In this document: positions 1-9,080 of the stretch, one piece after another
How positions within the stretch are numbered: position 1 is the first letter of the stretch
How the letters are laid out: every line of letters begins with the position of its first letter
Assembly: GCA_022824735.1 (NCBI GenBank)
Contig: JAJDZI010000063.1
Coordinates: 1 to 45,688, forward strand
Direction of reading: 5' to 3'
Origin: Nitrospirales bacterium
Lineage (GTDB): Bacteria; Nitrospirota; Nitrospiria; Nitrospirales; UBA8639
Length of the DNA: 45,688 nucleotides
Notes under the pieces: model-generated
What the model was told of the DNA's origin: nothing
Databases searched by the model: none
The model's input: only the letters and a program-made list of their open reading frames with translations
Position numbers and translations under genes: made by a program

Positions 1-1
1 G

Positions 2-148
2 TGGTACCTGGACCTGCGGCGCTACGGGTCCGTCCCCCATGCCGGGTTCGGCATGGGCATCGAACGCGCCGTAGCCTGGCTGTGCGGCATCGCGCACGTG
101 CGCGAAACCATCCCCTTCCCCCGCATGCTCTCCCGCCTGTATCCCTAG
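2..148 (+). CDS. asnS: Asparaginyl-tRNA synthetase, C-terminal fragment (class II, D/K/N type; 5' end outside window)
   Basis: Frame 2 reads [48 protein letters not shown], matching class II motif 3 (GFGxGxER) and the IPFPR tail; AspS-type not fully excluded. Confidence 0.75.
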   Translation, partial: WYLDLRRYGSVPHAGFGMGIERAVAWLCGIAHVRETIPFPRMLSRLYP

Positions 149-180
149 GTCTCCTCCGTCATCCTTGTCTGTGTTCACTC

Positions 181-238
181 ATTCGTTGACACATTTCCCC
201 TCACCCCAACCCTCTCCCGCATTGGGGAGAGGGCTGGG
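181..238 (-). repeat. REP-like palindromic repeat, copy A
   Basis: CCCTCACCCCAACCCTCTCCCGCATTGGGGAGAGGGCTGGG; reverse complement ends GGGGTGAGGGGAAATGTGTCAACGAAT, matching copy B. Confidence 0.8.
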
Positions 239-349
239 ATTTCCGTTCTTCTGTTGGGCCCCTTCCCCGATTAAATCCGTGTAAATTTCTATGGTAGCAG
301 GACCAGCCTGACTTCTGGCTTGCCAGGATCAATAAGTGATTGATTTTGC

Positions 350-377
350 TTGACAAAATTATGAATACGAGTATATT
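350..377 (+). promoter_or_regulatory. Sigma70-like promoter of the dcw cluster
   Basis: TTGACA (350-355), 16-bp spacer, TATATT (372-377). Confidence 0.6.
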
Positions 378-386
378 TCGCCCATT

Positions 387-413
387 AAGTGGAAAAAAGT
401 GGAATAAAGTGGG
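387..413 (+). promoter_or_regulatory. Putative MraZ operator: three 10-bp-spaced direct repeats
   Basis: AAGTGGA AAA AAGTGGA ATA AAGTGGG just downstream of the predicted -10; three phased GTGG boxes as known for MraZ sites. Confidence 0.65.
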
Positions 414-439
414 ATGAAATAGGAGTAATATAGGAATAA

Positions 440-1372
440 TTGGAAAATCTGAATCATGTTCCGGTGCTGTTAGAGGAGGTCTCGACCTGGTTACGGCCGC
501 GTAAACAAGGGTGTTACTTGGATTGCACGATAGGCATGGGAGGGACTGCCGAGCAGATCCTGGAGGTGAGCGCACCCGACGGCATCCTCATCGGGATCGA
601 CCGGGACCCTCAAGCGATAGCTCATGCGCAGACAAGGCTTCAAACCTATGGGGCCAGGATCCGGTTGTTTTGTGAAAATTTTCAACGCGTGAAATCGGTA
701 ATGAACAGAGCCGGCAGGGAATGCGCAGACGGTATTCTGTTTGACTTGGGTGTGTCGTCGGCGCAATTGGATCAGCCGGAGCGAGGGTTGAGCTTTCAGC
801 AGGACGGCCCCCTGGATATGCGAATGAATCCCACTTGCGGTCACACGGCCGAAAACCTCGTCAACACGCTGCCTGAAACGCAGTTGGCCCGGATCATTCA
901 TGAGTTCGGGGAAGAACGCTATTCCCGACGGATTGCGCGGGCCATCGTGCGGGTTCGCCGCCAATCCCCTTTGCGGAGCACGCTGGATTTGTCGCGCGTG
1001 ATCAGGGAATCCGTGCCGCGGTCTTACCGGTCCGGACGCCTTCATCCGGCGACACGGACCTTTCAAGCGTTTCGGATGGCGGTCAATGATGAATTGGGCT
1101 CGCTGCAAACCGGGCTCGACGAGGCGATCGACGTCCTGGCACCGGGAGGCCGGCTGTGCGTGATTTCGTTTCACTCGCTGGAAGATCGTGTGGTGAAACA
1201 CACGTTTCGCCGCCTGGCTCACGAGGCTCCGGATCAATGGACCATCCTGACGAAGAAACCCGTTTCTCCTTCCCTGCAAGAACGTCGGGCCAATCCCCGC
1301 GCGCGTAGCGCGAAGTTGCGGGTTCTTGAACGAAGGCCAGGGTGGGGAGACGGACAAAGAGGCCGCGCATGA
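440..1372 (+). CDS. rsmH: 16S rRNA (cytosine(1402)-N4)-methyltransferase RsmH (MraW)
   Basis: HVPVLLEEV, DCTIGMGGTAEQIL, ILFDLGVSSAQLD, FHSLEDRVVKHTFR motifs; TTG start. Confidence 0.95.
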   Translation: MENLNHVPVLLEEVSTWLRPRKQGCYLDCTIGMGGTAEQILEVSAPDGILIGIDRDPQAIAHAQTRLQTYGARIRLFCENFQRVKSVMNRAGRECADGILFDLGVSSAQLDQPERGLSFQQDGPLDMRMNPTCGHTAENLVNTLPETQLARIIHEFGEERYSRRIARAIVRVRRQSPLRSTLDLSRVIRESVPRSYRSGRLHPATRTFQAFRMAVNDELGSLQTGLDEAIDVLAPGGRLCVISFHSLEDRVVKHTFRRLAHEAPDQWTILTKKPVSPSLQERRANPRARSAKLRVLERRPGWGDGQRGRA

Positions 1373-1701
1373 AGTGGGTGCTCTGGACCGTATTGGTTGC
1401 GAGCGTGAGCGGGATGCTTCTGTTTTACGTGTGGGGAAAGGTCGACGTCGTACGAGTCGGATATGAACTGGACGCCTTGTTGAAGAAAAAAGCCGCCCTG
1501 ACGCAGGAGCACGAACGATTGCAGGCCCGGTTGTCTCAATTGACGGCACCCGAGCGAATCGCCTCGGAGGCCGGCGAGACACTGGGCATGAAGCCGCCGG
1601 GCGCGCGGCAAGTGGTTTTGGTCCCGAGCCACCCTGAAGATGAAAATCCCGGCGATGAATCCGAACCTCCGCTTCGCCTGGCTCGGCAAACGGGAGAATG
1701 A
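1369..1701 (+). CDS. ftsL: Cell division protein FtsL
   Basis: Short bitopic coiled-coil protein between rsmH and ftsI; ATGA overlap with rsmH. Confidence 0.75.
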   Translation: MKWVLWTVLVASVSGMLLFYVWGKVDVVRVGYELDALLKKKAALTQEHERLQARLSQLTAPERIASEAGETLGMKPPGARQVVLVPSHPEDENPGDESEPPLRLARQTGE

Positions 1702-3449
1702 TGATGCTCCGGTCATTCACGAAAACAGAAACCAAATCAGCCGGAGAGGGAAACGGGCGACGGGCTTTCATTGGTCTGTGTTTCCTGTTCGGGTTCGCCA
1801 TTCTGTTCGTGCGTTTTGGCTACCTCCAGGTCTTTCAAGCGGAAACAATGAAACTGAAAGCCCGTCAGCAGCACGAGAAGCCTATCACCCTGGCTTCCAA
1901 TCGTGGCGTCATTGTGGACCGGCAAGGGAAACCGCTGGCCTTGAACCTGGACGTGTCGTCCGTCTATGCCACGCCGTCCTCCATTGATGATCCTGCCGGG
2001 GTTGCGCGCCGACTGACGCAAGCGCTGGGTGTTCCTCGCGAGTCCCTGGAAAAGCGGTTGCGGGCCAAACGTGACTTCGTGTGGGTTCAACGGAAAATCG
2101 AGGATGCGCAGGTCAAACGGCTGACCGACCTGGAACTTCCCGGGGTTGATGTCGTGGTGGAATCGCGTCGATTTTATCCCAAGGGAACGTTATTGGCTCA
2201 CGTCCTGGGATTCGCGGGGATCGACAGTCAGGGTCTTGAAGGACTCGAAAACGGATATGACGAGCACCTCCGAGGCCAAGTGCGCCAAGTGGTGTTGCAG
2301 CAGGACGCGCTGGGGCGAATCATTATTCCCGAAAGCCGGCGGAAACCTCAGGCGCTGTCCGGACATGCCATCTCCCTGACCATTGATGAGGTCATCCAGT
2401 ATATCGCGGAGCAGGCCCTGGATCAGGCCGTTGAAGCCACCAAGGCGCGAGGCGGGGCCGTCCTGGTCATGGCTCCCAAGACCGGCCAGATGTTGGCTTG
2501 GGCCCTTCGTCCGACGTTTGACCCGAATCATATCCTGCAGGCGTCCCCCGAGCAGTGGAGGAACCGCGGCGTGACCGATCCCTACGAACCAGGCTCGACC
2601 CTCAAGGTGGTGCTGGCCGCTGCCGCCCTGGAATTGGACCGCGTCAAACCCGACACCTTGCTGTATGCGGGCGATGGAGAGATCCCGATCAGTGGAACCA
2701 TCATCCATGATCATGAAAAAACCGGATGGGTGACGTTTCGTGAAGCCGTCCAACGATCCAGCAACGTGGCCTTTGTGAAGATGACGTGGGATTTGGGGAA
2801 AGAACAAGTTTATCAGTTCTTGCGCACGTTCGGCTTTGGCGAAAAAACGGGAATCGATCTTCCCGGAGAATCCATCGGCATCCTGAGTCGTCCGGACCAA
2901 TGGAGTCTCCGGACGCTCCCGTCTTTAGCCATCGGGCAGGAAATTGCCGTGACGCCGTTGCAACTCCTGACGGCCGTGTCGGCCATTGCCAACGAGGGCT
3001 GGCTCATGAGGCCGTTTCTGGTGCGCGAAATTTCCGATGACCAGGGAAGAAGCATCCGGGAGCGCGTCCCCCATATTCGCCGCCGGCCCATTGGTGCCGG
3101 GACTGCAAAAATCGTCACGGACCTGATGGTCGACGTGGTGGAGCGGGGGACGGGGAAGCGCGCGGCCGTTCCGGGCTACCGGGTGGCGGGCAAGACTGGA
3201 ACGGCCCAGAAGGTCGATCCTGAAACGGGCACGTATTCGTCAACCAAACTAGTGGGATCGTTCGTCGGCTTCGTTCCCGCGGAGGAGCCCCGGCTTTCCA
3301 TATTGGTGGTGATTGACGAACCGCAAGGCCCGGCTTGGGGAGGGGTGGTGGCGGCTCCGGTCTTTCGGAAGGTGGCGGAGCAGACGCTCAGGTATTTGAG
3401 CGTGGCTCCCGGCGATGAATCCCGGGTGGTGGCGGCGCGTTCTTCGTAG
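1698..3449 (+). CDS. ftsI: Peptidoglycan transpeptidase FtsI / PBP3 family
   Basis: EPGSTLK (SxxK), SSN, KTGTAQK motifs; dimerisation domain RGVIVDRQGKPLA. Confidence 0.93.
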   Translation: MMMLRSFTKTETKSAGEGNGRRAFIGLCFLFGFAILFVRFGYLQVFQAETMKLKARQQHEKPITLASNRGVIVDRQGKPLALNLDVSSVYATPSSIDDPAGVARRLTQALGVPRESLEKRLRAKRDFVWVQRKIEDAQVKRLTDLELPGVDVVVESRRFYPKGTLLAHVLGFAGIDSQGLEGLENGYDEHLRGQVRQVVLQQDALGRIIIPESRRKPQALSGHAISLTIDEVIQYIAEQALDQAVEATKARGGAVLVMAPKTGQMLAWALRPTFDPNHILQASPEQWRNRGVTDPYEPGSTLKVVLAAAALELDRVKPDTLLYAGDGEIPISGTIIHDHEKTGWVTFREAVQRSSNVAFVKMTWDLGKEQVYQFLRTFGFGEKTGIDLPGESIGILSRPDQWSLRTLPSLAIGQEIAVTPLQLLTAVSAIANEGWLMRPFLVREISDDQGRSIRERVPHIRRRPIGAGTAKIVTDLMVDVVERGTGKRAAVPGYRVAGKTGTAQKVDPETGTYSSTKLVGSFVGFVPAEEPRLSILVVIDEPQGPAWGGVVAAPVFRKVAEQTLRYLSVAPGDESRVVAARSS

Positions 3450-3465
3450 CCTCTGCCTCCCCTTA

Positions 3466-3486
3466 CCCCTCCTTACAAAGGAGGGG
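3466..3486 (+). repeat. Perfect hairpin, 9-bp arms and 3-nt loop
   Basis: CCCCTCCTT-ACA-AAGGAGGGG right after ftsI; no T tract. Confidence 0.7.
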
Positions 3487-3498
3487 AATGAAGGCGTG

Positions 3499-3552
3499 CC
3501 CCCTCTCCTCCACGAGGGAGAGGGCTGGGGTGAGGGGGAAATTGTCAACGAA
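3499..3552 (+). repeat. REP-like palindromic repeat, copy B
   Basis: CCCCCTCTCCTCCACGAGGGAGAGGGCTGGGGTGAGGGGGAAATTGTCAACGAAT. Confidence 0.8.
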
Positions 3553-3553
3553 T

Positions 3554-3580
3554 ACCCGTCCTGGGCCCGTCGAAGGGACG
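3554..3580 (+). repeat. Second repeat type, imperfect hairpin (CGTCCTGGGCCCGTCGAAGGGACG)
   Basis: CCGTCC...GGGACGG arms; resembles widespread 'CCTGAGCCTGTCGAAGG' intergenic repeats. Confidence 0.5.
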
Positions 3581-3593
3581 GAACACGTACGGA

Positions 3594-5108
3594 ATGACGT
3601 TAGCGACGTTACTGTTGCCTATCGACGTGGTCAGCGCGACGGGCAATCTCGACGTGGAACTGTCCGGGATCACCGATGATTCACGGGAAGTCACACAAGG
3701 CAGCGTCTTTGTCGCTGTCAAAGGGCAACAGGTCGATGGTCATGCCTTTGTCGCCCAGGTCTCTAGACAACAGATAGGGGGCGTTGTGGTTCAAGCTCCG
3801 TTTCAAGCTCCATCCCACGTCAGGAAACAAGGCGGACCTGCCTGGATCGAAGTCGAGGATTCCAGGAGGGCGCTTGGTCAGTTGGCCGCGCGGTTTTTTC
3901 AGCACCCCTCCCAGGCCTTGTGTATGGTCGGCGTGACGGGAACAAACGGGAAAACCACGGTGGCGCACGCGAGTCAGGCGATCCTGGAGCATGGCGGCTA
4001 CCGGACGGGTCTCATGGGGACGGTGGGGTATCACGCCGGGGCAGAGCGTCAGGCGGCCAGTCACACGACACCGGGCGCGATTTCGCTACAGGCGTTCTTG
4101 CATCGTATGGTGGACGCTGGGCTGGATACCGCGGTCCTGGAAGTCTCCTCGCATGCCTTGGCTTTGGACCGGGTCGAAGGCTGTGAATTCGACGTAGCGG
4201 TCTTTACGAATCTGACCCAGGACCATTTGGATTTCCACGAGACGATGGAGTCCTATTATCACGCGAAATCACGCCTCTTCCGGGAGTTCGTCGTCCCCGC
4301 CGCCAAAGCGGGACCCAAACGGGCGATCATCAACGTCGATGATGTATGGGGCGTCCGGTTGCAAGCCGAGACCCCGGTGCCGGTCTGGACGTATTCGTTG
4401 CGCCGGCGCGCAGACCTGTACGCGACGAACGTGATCCTCTCGATGGAGGGAACCCGGTTTACCGCCCATACGCCCCACGGTTCTTTGGACATCGAAAGCG
4501 CCTTGGTCGGCGAACACAACGTGTCAAACTTGTTGGCGAGTATCGGTGTCGGTCTTGCCCGGGGCCTCACGCTCGAAGACGTCCGTCAGGCTGTCAGGTC
4601 CTTTCGAACGGTGCCGGGCCGGTTCGAACGGGTGGACGCGGGGCAGGCTTTTTCCGTGATCGTGGATTACGCCCATACGGAAGATGCGCTGGCCCGGCTC
4701 CTGGAAGCCGCCCGGCAACTGCAACGGGAACGGATCATCACGGTCTTTGGATGCGGTGGCGACCGGGACACGGGGAAACGGGCGAACATGGGGCGAATCG
4801 CGGCCCAGCGCAGTGACGTGGTGTTTCTGACCTCCGACAATCCTCGCACCGAAGATCCCGGGGCGATTCTGCGCGATATTGAACAAGGCGTGCAGGGTCT
4901 TGCGGCGTCGGAACGGGCCGTGTCGCACGTGATCCCTGATCGTCGAGCGGCCATTCGGGCGGCGCTTCTTGAAGCCCGGCCGGACGACCTGGTGTTGATC
5001 GCCGGCAAGGGGCATGAAGATTATCAGATCATCGGGACGACGCGGCATCGCTTTGATGATCGGGAAGTGGTTCGTGAACTGTTGGCCGGCCTGCCGGACG
5101 AGAAATAG
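3594..5108 (+). CDS. murE: UDP-MurNAc-L-Ala-D-Glu ligase MurE (third amino acid not determined)
   Basis: GVTGTNGKTT, DVAVFTNLTQDHLDFHETMESYY, DNPRTEDP motifs. Confidence 0.93.
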   Translation: MTLATLLLPIDVVSATGNLDVELSGITDDSREVTQGSVFVAVKGQQVDGHAFVAQVSRQQIGGVVVQAPFQAPSHVRKQGGPAWIEVEDSRRALGQLAARFFQHPSQALCMVGVTGTNGKTTVAHASQAILEHGGYRTGLMGTVGYHAGAERQAASHTTPGAISLQAFLHRMVDAGLDTAVLEVSSHALALDRVEGCEFDVAVFTNLTQDHLDFHETMESYYHAKSRLFREFVVPAAKAGPKRAIINVDDVWGVRLQAETPVPVWTYSLRRRADLYATNVILSMEGTRFTAHTPHGSLDIESALVGEHNVSNLLASIGVGLARGLTLEDVRQAVRSFRTVPGRFERVDAGQAFSVIVDYAHTEDALARLLEAARQLQRERIITVFGCGGDRDTGKRANMGRIAAQRSDVVFLTSDNPRTEDPGAILRDIEQGVQGLAASERAVSHVIPDRRAAIRAALLEARPDDLVLIAGKGHEDYQIIGTTRHRFDDREVVRELLAGLPDEK

Positions 5109-5119
5109 GCTCTTCGGCA

Positions 5120-6532
5120 ATGGCGCTGTTTACGGGAGACGAAGTGCTGGCTGCAACTGGTGGAACATTACTGAAGGGCACGACGGGTCGTCCGGTTCAG
5201 CGGGTGTGTACCGATTCCCGGAAGGTCCGCAAAGGCGATTTGTTCGTCGCGTTGAAAGGCGCGCGGTTTGACGGGCACCGTTTTATTGATGAGGTTTTCA
5301 CCCGTGGAGCCAATGGGGTCGTGGTCGAAGCGTTCCCTCGCCGGACCAGAGGCTTCGAGCCTGTCCGGGCGCGGTCGGTTCCGTTTGTCGTCAAGGTCGC
5401 GGACTCCTTGAAGGCGTATCAGGACTTGGCGACGTTTCATCGAACCCGTTTCGACATTCCCGTTGTGGCGGTGACGGGAAGCAACGGCAAAACCACGACG
5501 AAGGAAATGGTTGCGAAAACGCTGTCGCAGTGCTGGCGTCTCAAGAAAACGGCGGGCAATGCGAACAATCGAATCGGCTTGCCGCAGACGGTGCTCGGCT
5601 TGACCGCAGACCACCAGGCGGCGGTGCTGGAATTGGGCGTGGATGCCGAAGGGCAAACCACGCGGTTGGCGGAAATCGCCCGTCCGACCGTCGGTCTCAT
5701 CACGAACGTCGGGAACGACCATTTGGAATTCTTCGGCAGCGTGGAGGGGTCCGCCCGGGCAAAAGCCGAATTGCTGGCCTGTCTCCCTCGAGACGGCGCC
5801 GTCGTGTTGAACGCGGATGATCCGTATTACGAGTTTTTCCGGCGCCGGGCCCGCTGTGCCGTGGTCTCGTTCGGATTCCGGGAGCAGGCTGACGTTCGCG
5901 GGAGCCACGTTCAGCGGAAAGGCGCGCGAACCGAATTTCGTTGCCACGTGGCCGGCCGCCGCCGGTCGCATCGATTGGCCCTCCACGTGCATGGAACGCA
6001 TAACGTGTCGAATGCCCTGGGCGCGGTTGGGGTCGGGCACGCACTCGGGCTGTCGGTTACGAACATGGCAACCGGCTTGAGCCGGTTTCGTCCCGTGGCC
6101 ATGCGGTCCCAGGTTTCCTCCTGGCAGGGGGTCACCGTGATCCAAGACTACTATAACGCGAACCCCGATTCCATGAAGGCGGCTGTGACGCTGTTACAGG
6201 AATTGGGCGCCGGTCGCCGGACCATTGCCGTGTTGGGAGACATGTCGGAGTTGGGAGCAGAGACGCGGACCCTGCACAGGGAAGTCGGCGACTTTCTCGC
6301 CGGTCGCCGCGTTTCATTGTTGGTGGCTTGCGGGGAATTGGGCAGGGAAGTGGCTCATGGGGCCTCCACTGGGGGCATGACGGCATCGCGGGTTTTCAAG
6401 GCCCGGGGAGTCAACGACGCAATCCGCATCCTCGAAAAGCTGGTCGAGCCCGGAGACGTGGTCTTGCTCAAAGCCTCGAGGGCCATGCAGTTCGAGCGCC
6501 TCGTGGACGTCTTTCACCAGGCGCAGGCATAA
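5120..6532 (+). CDS. murF: UDP-MurNAc-tripeptide-D-Ala-D-Ala ligase MurF
   Basis: AVTGSNGKTTTKEM, DYYNANPDSMKAA, LGDMSELG motifs. Confidence 0.95.
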   Translation: MALFTGDEVLAATGGTLLKGTTGRPVQRVCTDSRKVRKGDLFVALKGARFDGHRFIDEVFTRGANGVVVEAFPRRTRGFEPVRARSVPFVVKVADSLKAYQDLATFHRTRFDIPVVAVTGSNGKTTTKEMVAKTLSQCWRLKKTAGNANNRIGLPQTVLGLTADHQAAVLELGVDAEGQTTRLAEIARPTVGLITNVGNDHLEFFGSVEGSARAKAELLACLPRDGAVVLNADDPYYEFFRRRARCAVVSFGFREQADVRGSHVQRKGARTEFRCHVAGRRRSHRLALHVHGTHNVSNALGAVGVGHALGLSVTNMATGLSRFRPVAMRSQVSSWQGVTVIQDYYNANPDSMKAAVTLLQELGAGRRTIAVLGDMSELGAETRTLHREVGDFLAGRRVSLLVACGELGREVAHGASTGGMTASRVFKARGVNDAIRILEKLVEPGDVVLLKASRAMQFERLVDVFHQAQA

Positions 6533-6547
6533 GGACAAGAAACGCAT

Positions 6548-7624
6548 ATGTTGTACTGGTGGCTGTACCCGCTGCACACGGACGTCGCAATTTTCAACAT
6601 ATTCCGGTATTTGAGCTTTCGGATCATTTACGCGGCGCTGACTGCGTTTGTCATCGCGTTCTTCCTGGCTCCGCCCTTGATCAGGAAATTGCAGGAACTC
6701 CGGTTGGGACAACGGATCCGGGAAGAGGGGCCGCGTCATCACCAGGCCAAACAGGGAACTCCCACCATGGGAGGCATTCTCATTATTTTCGCCGTGTCGC
6801 TGTCGACGGTGCTGTGGGCGGACGTGCGCAATCCCTACGTGTGGATCGTCATGTTGTCCGTCGTGGGGTTCGGGCTCATCGGGTTCATGGACGACTACAT
6901 CAAAATTTCGCGTGCGCGTTCGGAAGGCTTGACGGTTCTCCAAAAGTTCGTGGCGCAGATCGCCATTGCCTTGAGCATCGGCCTGTTCTTCTACGCCTCT
7001 CCCGGGTATTCCACGGAACTCAGCGTTCCGTTTTTCAAAACGTTTACGCCCGACCTGGGCACACTCTACATCCCGTTTGCCATTCTGGTGATCGTAGGCT
7101 GCTCCAACGCCGTCAATTTGACGGACGGATTGGATGGGCTGGCGATCGGCCCGGTCATGGTGGCGTCGGTGGCGTATGCCGTCGTGGCCTATGCCGCCGG
7201 GAATAAAGTGGTGTCGGAGTATTTGCTGATCCCGTACATCGAAGGAGCCGGGGAACTGGCTGTTTTGATGGCGGCCGTCTTCGGCTCGAGTCTCGGATTT
7301 CTGTGGTTCAACACGTACCCGGCGTCGGTATTCATGGGGGACGTGGGGTCCTTGCCTCTCGGCGCGGCCCTGGGCACGGTCGCCGTGGTCAGCAAGCATG
7401 AGTTGCTGTTGATCCTGGTCGGCGGCGTGTTCGTTATGGAAGCGGTGTCGGTCATCTTTCAAGTGCTGTTCTATAAATCCCGCAGGAAACGGATTTTTCT
7501 GATGGCGCCCATCCATCATCATTTTGAAATGAAAGGGTGGGAGGAGCCCAAGGTCGTGGTTCGATTATGGATTGTAGCGATTCTCCTGAGCTTGTTGAGT
7601 CTCAGTACCTTAAAACTGCGTTAA
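6548..7624 (+). CDS. mraY: Phospho-MurNAc-pentapeptide transferase MraY
   Basis: GTPTMGG, GFMDDYIK, NLTDGLDGLA, MAPIHHHFEMKGW. Confidence 0.96.
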   Translation: MLYWWLYPLHTDVAIFNIFRYLSFRIIYAALTAFVIAFFLAPPLIRKLQELRLGQRIREEGPRHHQAKQGTPTMGGILIIFAVSLSTVLWADVRNPYVWIVMLSVVGFGLIGFMDDYIKISRARSEGLTVLQKFVAQIAIALSIGLFFYASPGYSTELSVPFFKTFTPDLGTLYIPFAILVIVGCSNAVNLTDGLDGLAIGPVMVASVAYAVVAYAAGNKVVSEYLLIPYIEGAGELAVLMAAVFGSSLGFLWFNTYPASVFMGDVGSLPLGAALGTVAVVSKHELLLILVGGVFVMEAVSVIFQVLFYKSRRKRIFLMAPIHHHFEMKGWEEPKVVVRLWIVAILLSLLSLSTLKLR

Positions 7625-7628
7625 CTGT

Positions 7629-9062
7629 ATGCCCGTGACAATGGAGAGAACACATCGCACGAATCCACGGTCCCGGATCCCCGGTTTGGCCGGGCAATCC
7701 GTGGCCGTGGTCGGAGCAGGCAAGAGCGGGGTGGCGGCGGCGCGGTTGCTGGTTGCGTTCGGAGCCGAGGTGTCGCTGGTCGATCACAAACCTGAGACGG
7801 AATGGGCCATGGAGGTCGCCGGCGTCCGGGGAGTTCGCCCGTTCGGCGCGGAACGTTTTGCGCAGGGGCTGGAGGCCGTTGACCTGGTGGTCGTGAGTCC
7901 GGGCGTGCCCCCGGTTCTGGATGCGTTTGATGCTGTCCGGCGGCAAGGTGTTCCCGTTATCGGCGAGGTCGAATTGGCCTCGTGGTTTTTGTCCGTTCCA
8001 ATCATCGGAGTCACCGGGACGAACGGCAAGAGTACGGTCGTGTCCCTGATCGGAACGCTCTTGCAGGAATGCGGGATCACGCCGTTCGTCGGCGGAAACC
8101 TGGGGACGCCGCTGACGGAAGCCGCGTTGGCCACGCGCCGGCGCGCCGGCCTGGGCACGGAGGAGCCGGCTCCCTTTCAGGAAATCGTCGCCGAATTGTC
8201 GAGTTTTCAATTGGAAACGATTGACCGGTTTCATCCACACGTGGCGGTGCTGCTCAATATCACCCCGGACCACCTGGATCGCCATCCGAGTTTTGCCGAC
8301 TACGCCAAGACCAAAGCCAACATGTTTCGCAATCAGACCGCGGAGGATTTTGCCGTGCTGAACGCCGACGAGGCCGAAGTTCTGTCCGTTCGGGATTCGC
8401 TACGCGGGCAACTCGTCGAATTCAGCGTGTCGAAGGAAGTGCCCCATGGTGCGTGGGTGGCCGGTGACGTGATCATGACCCGGTGGGAAGGACGGCAGGA
8501 TGCAGTGATGCCGGTTTGCGATATTCCTCTTCCGGGGACTCACAACGTCTCCAACGTGCTTGCCGCCCTGGCCGTCGGTTTGGTCAGGGGGTGTTCCCGG
8601 GAAGGGATGCGACGGGCCGTCCGATCGTTTCGAGGGCTGCCCCACGTTTGTGAAGTTGTGCGTGAACGGCGCGGCGTGACCTTCATCAACGATTCCAAGG
8701 GCACGAACGTCGATGCCACGCTGAAAGCCATCGACAGTCTTCGGCAGCCGTTCGTCATCATCCTGGGAGGACAAGAAAAGGGCACGACCGAGTTCGGCCG
8801 GTTGAAAGGCGCGCTCGAGTCGGGCGTCAAACATTGTATCGTGCTGGGAGAATCGGCAGAAGCCATTGCCCGGGCCATTACAGGCGTGGGGCCCACCAGC
8901 CGCGTGTCTTCCCTGGCCGAGGGGGTCGCCCTGGCCGCGGATCTTGCGGTGCCGGGCGACGCCGTGTTGTTTTCTCCGGCTTGTGCCAGTTTCGACATGT
9001 TTCGGGATTATCGCGATCGAGGTCAACAATTTTGCGATCTTGTGAAGGCCTTGGCCGATTGA
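7629..9062 (+). CDS. murD: UDP-MurNAc-L-alanine:D-glutamate ligase MurD
   Basis: GVTGTNGKSTVVSLIG, NITPDHLDRH, FINDSKGTNVDAT. Confidence 0.95.
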   Translation: MPVTMERTHRTNPRSRIPGLAGQSVAVVGAGKSGVAAARLLVAFGAEVSLVDHKPETEWAMEVAGVRGVRPFGAERFAQGLEAVDLVVVSPGVPPVLDAFDAVRRQGVPVIGEVELASWFLSVPIIGVTGTNGKSTVVSLIGTLLQECGITPFVGGNLGTPLTEAALATRRRAGLGTEEPAPFQEIVAELSSFQLETIDRFHPHVAVLLNITPDHLDRHPSFADYAKTKANMFRNQTAEDFAVLNADEAEVLSVRDSLRGQLVEFSVSKEVPHGAWVAGDVIMTRWEGRQDAVMPVCDIPLPGTHNVSNVLAALAVGLVRGCSREGMRRAVRSFRGLPHVCEVVRERRGVTFINDSKGTNVDATLKAIDSLRQPFVIILGGQEKGTTEFGRLKGALESGVKHCIVLGESAEAIARAITGVGPTSRVSSLAEGVALAADLAVPGDAVLFSPACASFDMFRDYRDRGQQFCDLVKALAD

Positions 9063-9080
9063 TGGATGAGGTGAGCGACG

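Noticed and set aside
491-1801. 436-aa minus-strand ORF
   Set aside because: Antisense to rsmH/ftsL/ftsI, which are clear by motif.
6314-7522. 402-aa minus-strand ORF
   Set aside because: Antisense shadow of murF/mraY; no recognisable motifs.
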